Part shown: positions 45,217-53,600 of the stretch, piece after piece | How the letters are laid out: each line of letters begins with the position of its first letter | Numbering within the stretch: the stretch's first letter is position 1 | Made by a program: the position numbers and the translations under genes | Assembly: GCA_900466875.1 (NCBI GenBank) | Contig: UBNQ01000006.1 | Location: 62,001-126,000 of the forward strand | Reading direction: 5' to 3' | Source: Hyphomicrobiales bacterium | GTDB taxonomy: Bacteria > Pseudomonadota > Alphaproteobacteria > Rhizobiales > Rhizobiaceae | Length of the DNA stretch: 64,000 bases | The notes under the pieces: model-generated | The model's database searches: none | Told to the model about the DNA's origin: nothing | The model's input: the letters and a program-made list of their open reading frames with translations, nothing else

Positions 45217-46311
45217 ATGAAAACCGAAGACCGCCCGACCAGAGACCGCTTCGTGCTGCTCGACGGTCTGAGGGGCATTGCTGCCATCTTCATCATCCAG
45301 CGCCATGCGGAGGACCTTCTGGGCAAGGCCCTGCCCTCCAGCTATCTCGGGGTCGACCTGTTTTTCGCGCTGAGCGGCTTCGTGCTTGCCCACGCCTATG
45401 GCGCTTCGCTGGCGCAAGGACGGATCTCGCCGCTGCAGTTCATGAAGGCGCGGCTTCTGCGGCTCTATCCGCTTTATGCGATCGCGCTTGCGCTTGTCAC
45501 CGCCTATTACGTCCACATGTATTTCGCGGGCGTGGCGGTCATGGCGGATGAATACGTCATTCCCGACGAACTACTACTTGCCTTCGTCACCGGTCTTTTC
45601 TTCCTGCCATCGCCGGTCACGATTTCGTTCAATGCGGCGCTGTTTCTCGTCCATCCGGCATGGTCGCTGTTCAACGAACTGGTGGCAAACCTTGCCTATG
45701 CGTTGCGCGGGGTGCGGGCAACGCTGCGCCAGATGGGTATCGTGATTGCGGTCAGCGCGGTGGTTCTGGTGGTTGCGGCGCTACAGTTCGATCGCCTGCA
45801 TGCGGGCTTTCGATGGCATGAAATGTATGTCGGCATGGCGCGCGTATTTTTCTCATTCTCCGTGGGGATGCTGATCTATCGTTACCGTCGCAAGATACCG
45901 GTGGTGCGTCCCGTCCAAGCGCTGCTTTGCCTCGGACTGCTGATCGTCGTGCTCGCATTTCCGACGCCGCGTGACTGGCGCTGGATTTTCGACCTCTTCG
46001 TCGTCTTTCTGGTCTGGCCGGTGCTGCTTTACTGGGGAAGCGCGATCGTGCCCGGTCCGAAAACCGCAGCCGTCTCCAGCTTCCTCGGAACTGCGTCCTA
46101 TGCGGTTTATGTCCTGCACACGCCGCTGCTCGACTGGGCGCTTGTCATCGCTCCCAGCATAACCAGCCCCGAACTGATGCCCTTCGCCGGCATCGTCCTT
46201 GTGACGCTTGTCGTCCTCATTTCATGGTGCCTGACAATCTGGCTCGATCAGCCGCTGCAAAAGCGTTTCAAAAAGCTGGTTTTCCACGTTCGACCAGCCA
46301 CACAAGAATAA
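45217..46311 (+). CDS. acyltransferase family 3 membrane protein
   Basis: A 364-residue membrane protein of the acyltransferase 3 (OafA/NodX) family with about ten helices. The start LLDGLRGIAAIFIIQRHA holds the family's conserved R and H, followed by YLGVDLFFALSGFVLAHAYG and KARLLRLYPLYAIAL. It moves an acyl group (often acetyl) onto a sugar of a surface polysaccharide. ATG 45217 follows GAGG. The target is unknown; no polysaccharide genes adjoin it. Confidence 0.93.
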   Translation: MKTEDRPTRDRFVLLDGLRGIAAIFIIQRHAEDLLGKALPSSYLGVDLFFALSGFVLAHAYGASLAQGRISPLQFMKARLLRLYPLYAIALALVTAYYVHMYFAGVAVMADEYVIPDELLLAFVTGLFFLPSPVTISFNAALFLVHPAWSLFNELVANLAYALRGVRATLRQMGIVIAVSAVVLVVAALQFDRLHAGFRWHEMYVGMARVFFSFSVGMLIYRYRRKIPVVRPVQALLCLGLLIVVLAFPTPRDWRWIFDLFVVFLVWPVLLYWGSAIVPGPKTAAVSSFLGTASYAVYVLHTPLLDWALVIAPSITSPELMPFAGIVLVTLVVLISWCLTIWLDQPLQKRFKKLVFHVRPATQE

Positions 46312-46393
46312 ATTTCGTCTTGAGCGGAACCTTTTGCTCCCTCAAGAAATTGAGAAAGGGTTCGTGCAAAAAACAGAGAGGAGAACTGCATCC

Positions 46394-46609
46394 ATGTCGA
46401 ACGACGCTCACCAATCTGTTGTGTCACCCCAAGACCATGTCCTCACGGTTCAGGAGGCGCTCGAACCGCTCTTCCTTGCGCTTGAGCAGGAGGCCGAGCT
46501 TAAGATGCTTTCGGCGGCACTCAATGCCGGCTGGCCGCTCGATGAAGCGGTCACTGCAATCGACGAATTGCGACGCAACGAGCTTTTGCCGTTGAGCCGT
46601 CCGCACTAA
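46394..46609 (+). CDS. hypothetical helical protein, 71 aa
   Basis: A small acidic, leucine- and alanine-rich protein with no membrane segment (centre ALEPLFLALEQEAELKMLSAALNAGWPLDEAV). ATG 46394 lies ten bases after GAGGAG. Similar short proteins occur in rhizobia, but no function is known. It is 82 bases after the acyltransferase gene. Confidence 0.65.
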   Translation: MSNDAHQSVVSPQDHVLTVQEALEPLFLALEQEAELKMLSAALNAGWPLDEAVTAIDELRRNELLPLSRPH

Positions 46610-46711
46610 CCAACACCCCGATGGGTGATTGACCGATCACAAAAACTCGTTCGCATCACCGTCCCCGCTGCTTTAGTCTTGCCGTCTACAGTCGACGTGC
46701 AGCGAGGGACG

Positions 46712-47713
46712 ATGAGCATCAGGACGGTTTGCATTTATGGCGCAGGGGCACTTGGCGGCGCAGTCGCGGCCCATATTGCGCATGCTCTTGGAGAAGGGGT
46801 GAAGGTCTCGGTTATCGCGCGCGGGGCACAGCTTGCGGCGATCCGCGACCAAGGGCTCGGCGTCGTCTATGACAATCAAGCGTTTCCCTCGATCTCTGCC
46901 GGCGTCGCCGCGACTGACGATGCCTCGAGCCTGCCCCCTCAGGATTTGGTGATTACCGGGCTAAAGGGCCATCAACTGTCCGCAGCCGCTGGCGGCATCT
47001 CCCACCTGCTGCACCCGCAAACGCGCGTGATGATGATCCTCAACGGCATCCCGTGGTGGTATTTCCATCAGGATCAGGAAAGTGGATTTACGGGGCGGCA
47101 ACTGCCGCAGCTCGACCCCGGCGGCAGATTGTGGACGCAGATCGGCCCCGAACGCGTCATCGGCTGCGTCGCCTATCAGGGCGCCGAGGTAATCCGGCCC
47201 GGATGCACGAAACTCAACGGCAAAGGTCATTTCTTTCTCGGAGAACCCAACGGCGATATCTCTGCCGATCTACAGGCCGTCGCAGACCTTCTCGGCAAGG
47301 CGGGCCTCGATATTCGGCCGACAGAACGCATCCGCGATGAGATCTGGGCAAAGCTCAGGGGCAACGCCGCATTCAATCCGATCAGCGCGCTGACCCGGAC
47401 GCTGATGGTCGACATGATGGCCAACCCCGATCTGGCGCTGATGGTCCGAAGGATCATGAACGAAGTGCAGGCCGTCGGATCGGCACTCGGCTGCCGTTTC
47501 CAGCGCTCCGCAGACGAACAGTTTGCCAGCGCCCACGGGTTCGGCCCGGTCAAGACCTCGATGCTGCAGGACCTGGTTGCCGGCAAGGCGTTGGAGATCG
47601 TTCCCCTGAATGGGATGGTGGTCGAGCTGGGAAAGCTTGCCGATGTGCCCACACCGGTCTGCGAAACCGTGCTGGCGCTTGCCAGTCAGCTCGACATCGA
47701 GAATCGACGCTGA
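46712..47713 (+). CDS. 2-dehydropantoate 2-reductase family protein
   Basis: A 333-residue NADPH-dependent reductase of the ApbA/PanE group. The Rossmann loop CIYGAGALGGAVAAHIA opens the protein, and the C-terminal domain has the catalytic lysine/asparagine segment KLRGNAAFNPISALT. PanE reduces ketopantoate to pantoate for coenzyme A, but many paralogues of this length act on other 2-keto acids, so the substrate is open. ATG 46712 follows GCGAGGG. Confidence 0.9.
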   Translation: MSIRTVCIYGAGALGGAVAAHIAHALGEGVKVSVIARGAQLAAIRDQGLGVVYDNQAFPSISAGVAATDDASSLPPQDLVITGLKGHQLSAAAGGISHLLHPQTRVMMILNGIPWWYFHQDQESGFTGRQLPQLDPGGRLWTQIGPERVIGCVAYQGAEVIRPGCTKLNGKGHFFLGEPNGDISADLQAVADLLGKAGLDIRPTERIRDEIWAKLRGNAAFNPISALTRTLMVDMMANPDLALMVRRIMNEVQAVGSALGCRFQRSADEQFASAHGFGPVKTSMLQDLVAGKALEIVPLNGMVVELGKLADVPTPVCETVLALASQLDIENRR

Positions 47714-47728
47714 TGCACCATAAAGAAA

Positions 47729-47757
47729 ACCTCGCCGAGGGGACGCGGCGAGGTTGG
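47729..47757 (+). terminator. terminator hairpin after the reductase gene
   Basis: AACCTCGCCG pairs with CGGCGAGGTT around an eight-base loop, about 15 bases after the stop. The T run is weak. Confidence 0.6.
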
Positions 47758-47956
47758 AATTGGAGGTCGGCTTTTATTCTTGTCAGGCGATACAGGGGAC
47801 GGGCATCGCCGGCCTTATTCCTGTGACATCGGTGTCAATTGCTCCAGGATTTGCCATTCGTCTATATAACCCGTCAGGCAGGGTTAGGTTCCACCAATCC
47901 TTAACCCGGCGGGGACTAAGATCGACGAACTCTGACCGAGTAGCAAAGAGACTGAC

Positions 47957-48271
47957 ATGACGGGGCCGAATTTCCGTTTCACCCATTACGATCTCAAGCC
48001 ACAGCGCGCGGGAACCGCGATCGAGGTGACGTTGAGTGCTGTCAACAATATCCGCCTGATGAATGCGGCAAACTATCAGCGTTTCACGGAACGACTCGAT
48101 TTCAAATATGTCGGCGGGGTCACGCGCAAATCCCCCATTCGGCTGGTCATCCCCGAAAACGGGCACTGGCACCTGATCGTCGATATGGAAGGCCATCACG
48201 GATTGGCTGAATCCTCCGTCAAACTGCTTCCTGTTCCGGCGATGCAAAGCCCGCAAAAGCAGGTTTCCTGA
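47957..48271 (+). CDS. DUF1883 domain-containing protein
   Basis: A 104-residue single-domain protein with the DUF1883 pattern: FTHYDLKPQRAGTAIEVTL, VRLMN-like INIRLMNAANYQRF, and SPIRLVIPENGHWHLIVDMEG. In several bacteria DUF1883 is fused to a TIR domain in NAD-cleaving or signalling proteins; here it stands without TIR. The function is unknown. ATG 47957 follows AAGAG. Confidence 0.88.
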   Translation: MTGPNFRFTHYDLKPQRAGTAIEVTLSAVNNIRLMNAANYQRFTERLDFKYVGGVTRKSPIRLVIPENGHWHLIVDMEGHHGLAESSVKLLPVPAMQSPQKQVS

Positions 48272-48417
48272 TCAATACCATACGGATGCCGCGATACGCA
48301 GTCCGCTCGATGCGTCAAGATGCGTGTCTTCGTCATCTTGATCGCAACCCATTCTGTGAACACCATGCGCGCTTCATCACCGGGATGTGATGACCATGCT
48401 GCAGGGAGGAGACTGCT

Positions 48418-49236
48418 TTGGCGGAATTGCAATATCTGGAGACCACGACGGACGGAGACGTCATTCCGATGTCGGATGATGCCCCCAACCAGCTCAGCGG
48501 CTCATGGCCGGACCGGAGTTTCGAGACGGTCTCGCGGCTGGAACTACATGCCTTCCGTGTGCCGAAGCCGAAAGCACAGGCGCTTGTCTATCCCGGCGGC
48601 GGTTATCTCAAGCTGATGCATGACAAGGAAGGCGTTGAAGTCGCCCTGTGGCTGAACTCGCTGTCAGTTGACGCCTATGTGGTGACCCATCGCCTCCCCG
48701 GCGCGGCATCCGCAGACGGGTTTCATCCCAAGGATATCGCACTGACCGATGGGCTCGCCTGCCTCGACCATCTGCATCGTGAAGGTCCGCATCTGCCGCT
48801 GTTTCATGTCGGCCTGTCCTCGGGGGGGCATCTTGCCGGCGTGATGGCCTGTCAGGACCATCCGCTTGCCGCAAAAGGTGCGATCATTGCCTATGCGCCG
48901 GTGAATGCCAATCACCGGGACTACAAGTCGCCTGCGGGAAAACCGGACTATCCGCCCGTCGAAAAACAGGCCTTCTATAACGACTGGCCGATCGGGATTG
49001 CGGCGCTGCCGCATGGAATGCCGAAAATTCCGCTATTCCTGGCCTATGCCCTGCATGACCAATCCGTTCCGGTGGACCATGTTCTCAACCTGATCCGATC
49101 CGCCCATCAAGCCAAGCGTGACGTCGACGCCCATATATTCGGGGCGGCGCCTCATGGTTTCGCGCTCAGGGACACGTCCGGTACGCATGCGGCATGGACC
49201 AGCCTAGCAGAACAGTGGATCGATCAGCATCTGTAG
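48418..49236 (+). CDS. alpha/beta hydrolase
   Basis: A 272-residue hydrolase of the BD-FAE/xylanase-esterase-like group. ALVYPGGGYLKL is the oxyanion-hole strand (YPGGGY), GLSSGGHLAGVMA is the nucleophile elbow, and GAAPHGFALRD carries the catalytic histidine; HDQSVPV likely holds the acid. It has no signal peptide. The start is TTG 48418 behind GGGAGGAG, a clear non-ATG start. The substrate is unknown. Confidence 0.9.
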   Translation: MAELQYLETTTDGDVIPMSDDAPNQLSGSWPDRSFETVSRLELHAFRVPKPKAQALVYPGGGYLKLMHDKEGVEVALWLNSLSVDAYVVTHRLPGAASADGFHPKDIALTDGLACLDHLHREGPHLPLFHVGLSSGGHLAGVMACQDHPLAAKGAIIAYAPVNANHRDYKSPAGKPDYPPVEKQAFYNDWPIGIAALPHGMPKIPLFLAYALHDQSVPVDHVLNLIRSAHQAKRDVDAHIFGAAPHGFALRDTSGTHAAWTSLAEQWIDQHL

Positions 49237-49311
49237 ATGCATTGCCGTTTCCCCCGAAACGCGGAAATGCTGCATCTTTTATGTTCTCTGGGATTTATTG
49301 AATCGGACCGA

Positions 49312-50628
49312 TCATGGTTCGCCACGTTCCCTGCGCAGTTTCGCCCACCAGTCCAGTCGCTTCCTGATATCCCGCTCGAAACCACGTTCGACGGGCTCGT
49401 AAAACGTCTGCCGCCCCATTTTTTCGGGAAAATAGTTCTGGCCGGAAAAGGCGTCCGGCTCGTCATGGTCGTAACGATAGCCTTCGTTATAACCTTCCTG
49501 CTTCATCAGCTTGGTCGGCGCATTGAGGATATGTTTTGGCGGCAGAAGCGAGCCGTTTTCCTTTGCGGCACGCATCGCCGATTTGAAGGCGTTATAGACG
49601 GCGTTGGATTTCGGCGCTGTGGCGAGGTAGACGCAGGCATTGGCGAGCGCCAACTCACCTTCCGGTGACCCGAGATAATCGTAGGCATCCTTGGCAGCAT
49701 TGCAGACGACTAGCGCCTGCGGATCGGCAAGGCCGATATCCTCGATGGCCATGCGCACTAGGCGTCGGCCGAGATAGAGCGGATCTTCGCCGGCATCGAA
49801 CATGCGGGCCAGATAATAGAGCGCGGCATCGGGATCTGACCCCCGCACCGACTTGTGCAGGGCGGAAATGAGATTGTAGTGGCCGTCCTGCCCCTTGTCA
49901 TAGACAGGGGCGCGGCGCTGAACGATCTCGGTCAGGCCGGCCGTGTCGAAAACCTCCCCTGCCCTTGCGGCGCGCCAGACCTCTTCAGCCAGCGTCAGCA
50001 CCGCGCGACCGTCGCCATCGGCCATGCGCAGCAACGTCGCCCTTGCATCCTCGTCGAGCGGCAGCGGCTTGGCCTCGGCCTGCTCGGCCCGGTTCAGGAG
50101 TTCGCCAAGGCTTTCTTCGTCATGCGCGCGGAAGGTCAGGACGCGCGCGCGGGACAGAAGAGCGGCATTGAGCTCGAAGCTCGGATTTTCCGTCGTCGCA
50201 CCGACGAGGATGACGGTGCCGTCCTCCATGACCGGCAGGAAACTATCCTGCTGCGCACGATTGAACCGATGGATCTCGTCGACGAAAAGAAGCGTCTGGC
50301 GACCGTCCATGCGGCGCAGGCGGGCCGTTTCGAATACTTTCTTCAAATCGGCAACGCCGGAAAAAATCGCGGAAATCTGCTCGAAGGCAAGCCCCGTTTC
50401 GCCGGACAAGAGCCGGGCAACTGTCGTCTTTCCCGTGCCCGGAGGCCCCCAGAAGATCATCGAACCGAGCGTGCCCGACGCGATCATGCGGCGCAGTGCG
50501 CCATCCTCTCCCGTCAGATGCGACTGGCCGGTGACTTCACCGAGCGAGGTCGGGCGCAGCCTGTCCGCAAGCGGTCTCCGACTGGCGACATCATCCGGAA
50601 TACGGGGAGCAAAAAGATCGTTGCTCAT
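49312..50628 (-). CDS. rarA: replication-associated recombination protein A (AAA+ ATPase)
   Basis: A 438-residue RarA/MgsA protein acting at stalled replication forks. Walker A is GPPGTGKTTVARLL, Walker B LLFVDEIHRFN, and sensor 1 GATTENPSF; a C-terminal tetramerisation region with YDYLGSPEGELALA follows. Its ATG overlaps the stop of the upstream protease gene in ATGA at 50625-50628, so the two are translationally coupled. The pairing of a Deg protease with rarA is common in alphaproteobacteria. Confidence 0.95.
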   Translation of the reverse strand: MSNDLFAPRIPDDVASRRPLADRLRPTSLGEVTGQSHLTGEDGALRRMIASGTLGSMIFWGPPGTGKTTVARLLSGETGLAFEQISAIFSGVADLKKVFETARLRRMDGRQTLLFVDEIHRFNRAQQDSFLPVMEDGTVILVGATTENPSFELNAALLSRARVLTFRAHDEESLGELLNRAEQAEAKPLPLDEDARATLLRMADGDGRAVLTLAEEVWRAARAGEVFDTAGLTEIVQRRAPVYDKGQDGHYNLISALHKSVRGSDPDAALYYLARMFDAGEDPLYLGRRLVRMAIEDIGLADPQALVVCNAAKDAYDYLGSPEGELALANACVYLATAPKSNAVYNAFKSAMRAAKENGSLLPPKHILNAPTKLMKQEGYNEGYRYDHDEPDAFSGQNYFPEKMGRQTFYEPVERGFERDIRKRLDWWAKLRRERGEP

Positions 50629-52028
50629 CGGAAGAATTGTCGAATGCGCTGGCCGCCCCGTTCGATTTCCACACGCCAGAAGCTCGGGTCCTCTTCCAGC
50701 ATGTTTTCGAGCGTCTTGGTGGTGTTGACCGTGCTGCCGTTGATCGAAACGATGATGTCGTTCGGCTGAAAGCCGAGGCGTGCCGAAGGCGAACCACGGC
50801 TCACTTCGGTCACGACGACACCGCTCTTGTCGGTCGGCAGATGCAGTTCCGTTGCGAGCCTGGGCGACAGGTTTGCGACATGCAGGCCGGCGAACGGGCT
50901 ACGCCCTTCCATCAGACGTTCGTCACGCGGCGTTGTTTCCGGTGCAGTGTTGAGCAGGAGCTTCATCTGCCGCTGGCCGTCGCCGGTCTGGACGGTGAGA
51001 TCCGCCTGCTTGCCGAGGCCGGCTGTCGTCAACCGGTACCCGAGGGCATCGGGATGCTCCACCGCAACGCCATTGACGGCGGTGATCACTTCGCCGGGCT
51101 TCAGGCCCGCCTTGTCGGCCGGACCGCCTTCGACGGTGCGCACGACCAAAGCGCCGCGCGCCGCCTTCAGCCCCAGAGCTTCGGCGACGTCGGAGGTCAC
51201 AGCGTCGAAAGTCGCGCCGACATAAGGCCGTTCGAAGGTTGTCTTGCCCTCTTCGGCGGCCACAAGGAAAGCCTTCACGAGATTGGCGGGTATGGCGAAA
51301 CCGACGCCGTTGGAGCCGCCACCGCGGGAGAAGATCGCGGTATTGATGCCGATCAGTTCGCCATTCATGTTCGTCAAGGCACCACCGGAATTGCCGGGGT
51401 TGATGGAGGCATCGGTCTGGATGAAGAAGCCGAAATCGCCGCTCGACACCTGATTGCGGGCGAGCGCCGACACGATGCCGCTGGTGACCGTCTGCCCGAC
51501 ACCGAAGGGGTTGCCGATCGCCAGAACCAGATCGCCGACTTCGGTGCGGTCAGAATCACCGATGGCGAGAACCGGAAAATTCTCCTTGCTCTTGATGCGC
51601 AGTACCGCAAGGTCGACGCTCTCATCCTTCAGCACCAGTTCGCAGGGGAACTCACGACCATCGGCAAGCGCGATCTTGATGTCGTCGGCGCCCTGGATGA
51701 CGTGGTTGTTGGTGACTACGAGACCTTCGTGCGAGAGGATTACGCCGGAACCGAGAGAGGACTGCTTTTCCGAACGGTTCGGCATGCGCTGGCCGAAAAA
51801 CTGATCGAAAAAGGGATCGCCCGTTAACGTGCTCGGACGCTGGACCAGCCGCTCGGCATAAACATTCACCACGGCACCGGCCGTCTGCTTGACGAGCGGC
51901 GCGAAGGACAGCTGCATTTCCTGACGGCTTTGAGGAACCGTCCTGCCGTCCTGCGCATAGGATATTGCGGGACAAACAACGGCCAGAACGAGAAGACCGA
52001 CCGACATACGCTTGAACAGGCTTGGCAT
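50625..52028 (-). CDS. periplasmic Do/Deg family serine protease
   Basis: A 467-residue protein with a signal peptide (VGLLVLAVVCPAISYAQDG), a trypsin-like domain and two PDZ domains. The catalytic triad is visible as His in VVTNNHVIQG, Asp in DLAVLRIK and Ser in INPGNSGGALT. It degrades misfolded periplasmic proteins. Its 3' end overlaps rarA by four bases. DegQ- or DegS-like specificity cannot be told from sequence; two PDZ domains favour DegP/DegQ. ATG 52028 follows AGAGGA. Confidence 0.94.
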   Translation of the reverse strand: MPSLFKRMSVGLLVLAVVCPAISYAQDGRTVPQSRQEMQLSFAPLVKQTAGAVVNVYAERLVQRPSTLTGDPFFDQFFGQRMPNRSEKQSSLGSGVILSHEGLVVTNNHVIQGADDIKIALADGREFPCELVLKDESVDLAVLRIKSKENFPVLAIGDSDRTEVGDLVLAIGNPFGVGQTVTSGIVSALARNQVSSGDFGFFIQTDASINPGNSGGALTNMNGELIGINTAIFSRGGGSNGVGFAIPANLVKAFLVAAEEGKTTFERPYVGATFDAVTSDVAEALGLKAARGALVVRTVEGGPADKAGLKPGEVITAVNGVAVEHPDALGYRLTTAGLGKQADLTVQTGDGQRQMKLLLNTAPETTPRDERLMEGRSPFAGLHVANLSPRLATELHLPTDKSGVVVTEVSRGSPSARLGFQPNDIIVSINGSTVNTTKTLENMLEEDPSFWRVEIERGGQRIRQFFR

Positions 52029-52155
52029 TTGATTCCTCTTTACGAATTTCCGGATCGAGTTTTAGCGCCGGGGCCAGGAAAAGAAAGATGGCGGCCACCA
52101 GACAAATCGACCATCCGTTCGTTTATATGGTAGCGGCCAGACGTGAGATAAGAAG

Positions 52156-52530
52156 ATGCTGAAAACGGCAAAAGCATGGGCAAAGGCCCTCAAGCGCGAC
52201 ATCACCGCCCTGTGGCTCGCCGCGCGCGACCGGCGGGTGCCGCTGACGGCCAAGCTGGTGGCGGGAGCCGTGGCAGCCTATGCGCTTTCTCCGATCGATC
52301 TCATTCCCGATTTCATTCCCGTTCTCGGCTATCTCGACGATCTTATCCTCGTACCGCTCGGCATCCTGATCGCGATCCGGCTGGTGCCACGGGAGTTGAT
52401 GTCGGAGTTCCGGCTCGCTGCGGAGCAGCGGTCGGGGCGTCTCATCAGCCGATCGGGCTTCGTCTTCATCCTTGCCATATGGCTTGTCTGCATCATCTTG
52501 CTCATCTGGAGCCTGAAGGATTTCTTCTGA
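52156..52530 (+). CDS. YkvA family (DUF1232) membrane protein
   Basis: A 124-residue protein with the family core AYALSPIDLIPDFIPVLGYLDDL, typical of DUF1232, and a C-terminal helix ILAIWLVCIILLIW. It is probably an inner-membrane protein; function is unknown. It is divergent from the protease gene. Confidence 0.93.
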   Translation: MLKTAKAWAKALKRDITALWLAARDRRVPLTAKLVAGAVAAYALSPIDLIPDFIPVLGYLDDLILVPLGILIAIRLVPRELMSEFRLAAEQRSGRLISRSGFVFILAIWLVCIILLIWSLKDFF

Positions 52531-52563
52531 CCGGCTTCCACCGCAGAGGCCGGAGTACGGAAT

Positions 52564-52917
52564 ATGAAATCGAAGCTGACTGTCATGGGCGTTATCGGCA
52601 TTCTTGTCGCCTGCACCCTTCCCCTTCCCGCGTCCGCCGCAAGTTTCGACTGCGAACGGACGGATCTTGCTGCGGATGAAAAGGCCATCTGCGACACCCG
52701 CGCGCTCAACGACGCGGATGTGAAAATGGTCACGACATTCGACATTCTTACCAGCCTGCTTGCGATGGGTACGCGTGATGCGCTTCGGGAAGAACAGAGC
52801 GCATGGCTGAAAAGGCGCCAGGCCTGCGGCAGCGATGTGGGCTGCCTGACAACCGCTTATGCCGAGCGCATGAAACAGCTTACGGAAGCATTCGAGGGGC
52901 TCAGCCGGCCCCTGTGA
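52564..52917 (+). CDS. LprI-like (DUF1311) periplasmic protein
   Basis: A 117-residue exported protein with signal peptide (VIGILVACTLPLPASAAS) and the LprI/DUF1311 signature: FDCERTDLAADEKAICDTRALNDAD and LREEQSAWLKRRQACGSDVGCLTTAY, with four cysteines likely in two disulfides. LprI of mycobacteria inhibits lysozyme; this activity is inferred. It follows YkvA by 33 bases. Confidence 0.88.
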   Translation: MKSKLTVMGVIGILVACTLPLPASAASFDCERTDLAADEKAICDTRALNDADVKMVTTFDILTSLLAMGTRDALREEQSAWLKRRQACGSDVGCLTTAYAERMKQLTEAFEGLSRPL

Positions 52918-53263
52918 CAGGTGGGTCGGCGGTCAAAAATGCCTGAAGAGTTGCAATCGTCGGATCCGCGAGTCCGCGTGTCACACGGCCGATCACCTCG
53001 ACATGCTGCGCCTCGACTGTGGCGATCTTGACAGGACGAATGACGGACGGCGCTGGCAAGCCCGCTGCTTGGTGATCTTCGATTTCTATATCATCAACCC
53101 AGCGGCGATTTTCTGCCGAGGTGATCATGACAACCCAGAGAAGCACGGCTCCCTCGCCGATGCCGCCGGCTGATACGACCAGTGCGGGTCTTCTTTGCCT
53201 TGCAGCCCTATCAGTGTAGGGGAACGGAACTCGAACGATATCGCCCTGCTCAAAGATTGGCAT
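52901..53263 (-). CDS. type II toxin, PemK/MazF family
   Basis: A 120-residue MazF/PemK-like ribonuclease toxin. The N-terminus IFEQGDIVRVPFPYTD and the RRPALVVS strand are the family signature. It starts at ATG 53263, overlapping the antitoxin gene by 14 bases, and ends by overlapping the tail of the LprI-like gene by 17 bases. Chromosomal pairs of this type cleave mRNA when the antitoxin is lost. A longer upstream frame is open but overlaps the antitoxin entirely. Confidence 0.9.
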   Translation of the reverse strand: MPIFEQGDIVRVPFPYTDRAARQRRPALVVSAGGIGEGAVLLWVVMITSAENRRWVDDIEIEDHQAAGLPAPSVIRPVKIATVEAQHVEVIGRVTRGLADPTIATLQAFLTADPPVTGAG

Positions 53264-53465
53264 AGGCTTTTCTATCCGCTTCGCTGTCCCATTCATCGAA
53301 AGCAGCAAACGGATCATCTCCGGCGCTTGGAACACGAGAGATCACCACGCGACCTTCAGTCTCCAGACTATAGAGCAACTCGTCGCCCTCGCGGAGCTTA
53401 AGCGCAATGCGGATCGCCTGAGGGATTGTCGTCTGAGACTTGCTTGTGAGTTTGCTCGTAATCAT
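53250..53465 (-). CDS. AbrB/MazE family antitoxin
   Basis: A 71-residue swapped-hairpin AbrB-type protein: ITSKLTSKSQTTIPQAIRIAL is the DNA-binding fold, followed by LREGDELLYSLETEGRVVIS and an acidic tail (DDPFAAFDEWDSEADR) that would bind the toxin. It precedes the toxin with a 14-base overlap, so the two are cotranslated. Autorepression of the operon is expected. ATG 53465 follows GCGAGG. Confidence 0.92.
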   Translation of the reverse strand: MITSKLTSKSQTTIPQAIRIALKLREGDELLYSLETEGRVVISRVPSAGDDPFAAFDEWDSEADRKAYANL

Positions 53466-53544
53466 AGCGAACCTCGCAATTTTTCATACGGTAAGGAATT
53501 TCCTTCCCGCATGCAAGGCTACCGAGTTCGTTCCTAATAGACAA

Positions 53545-53575
53545 AGCCCCGCCGAGGAAACCGGGCGGGGCTTTG
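53545..53575. terminator. terminator at the 3' end of ilvD
   Basis: CAAAGCCCCGCC pairs with GGCGGGGCTTTG around a seven-base loop; on the minus strand it follows the ilvD stop by about 26 bases. Confidence 0.75.
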
Positions 53576-53600
53576 GAAAAATCGGCAGCAGCGGCAGCGC

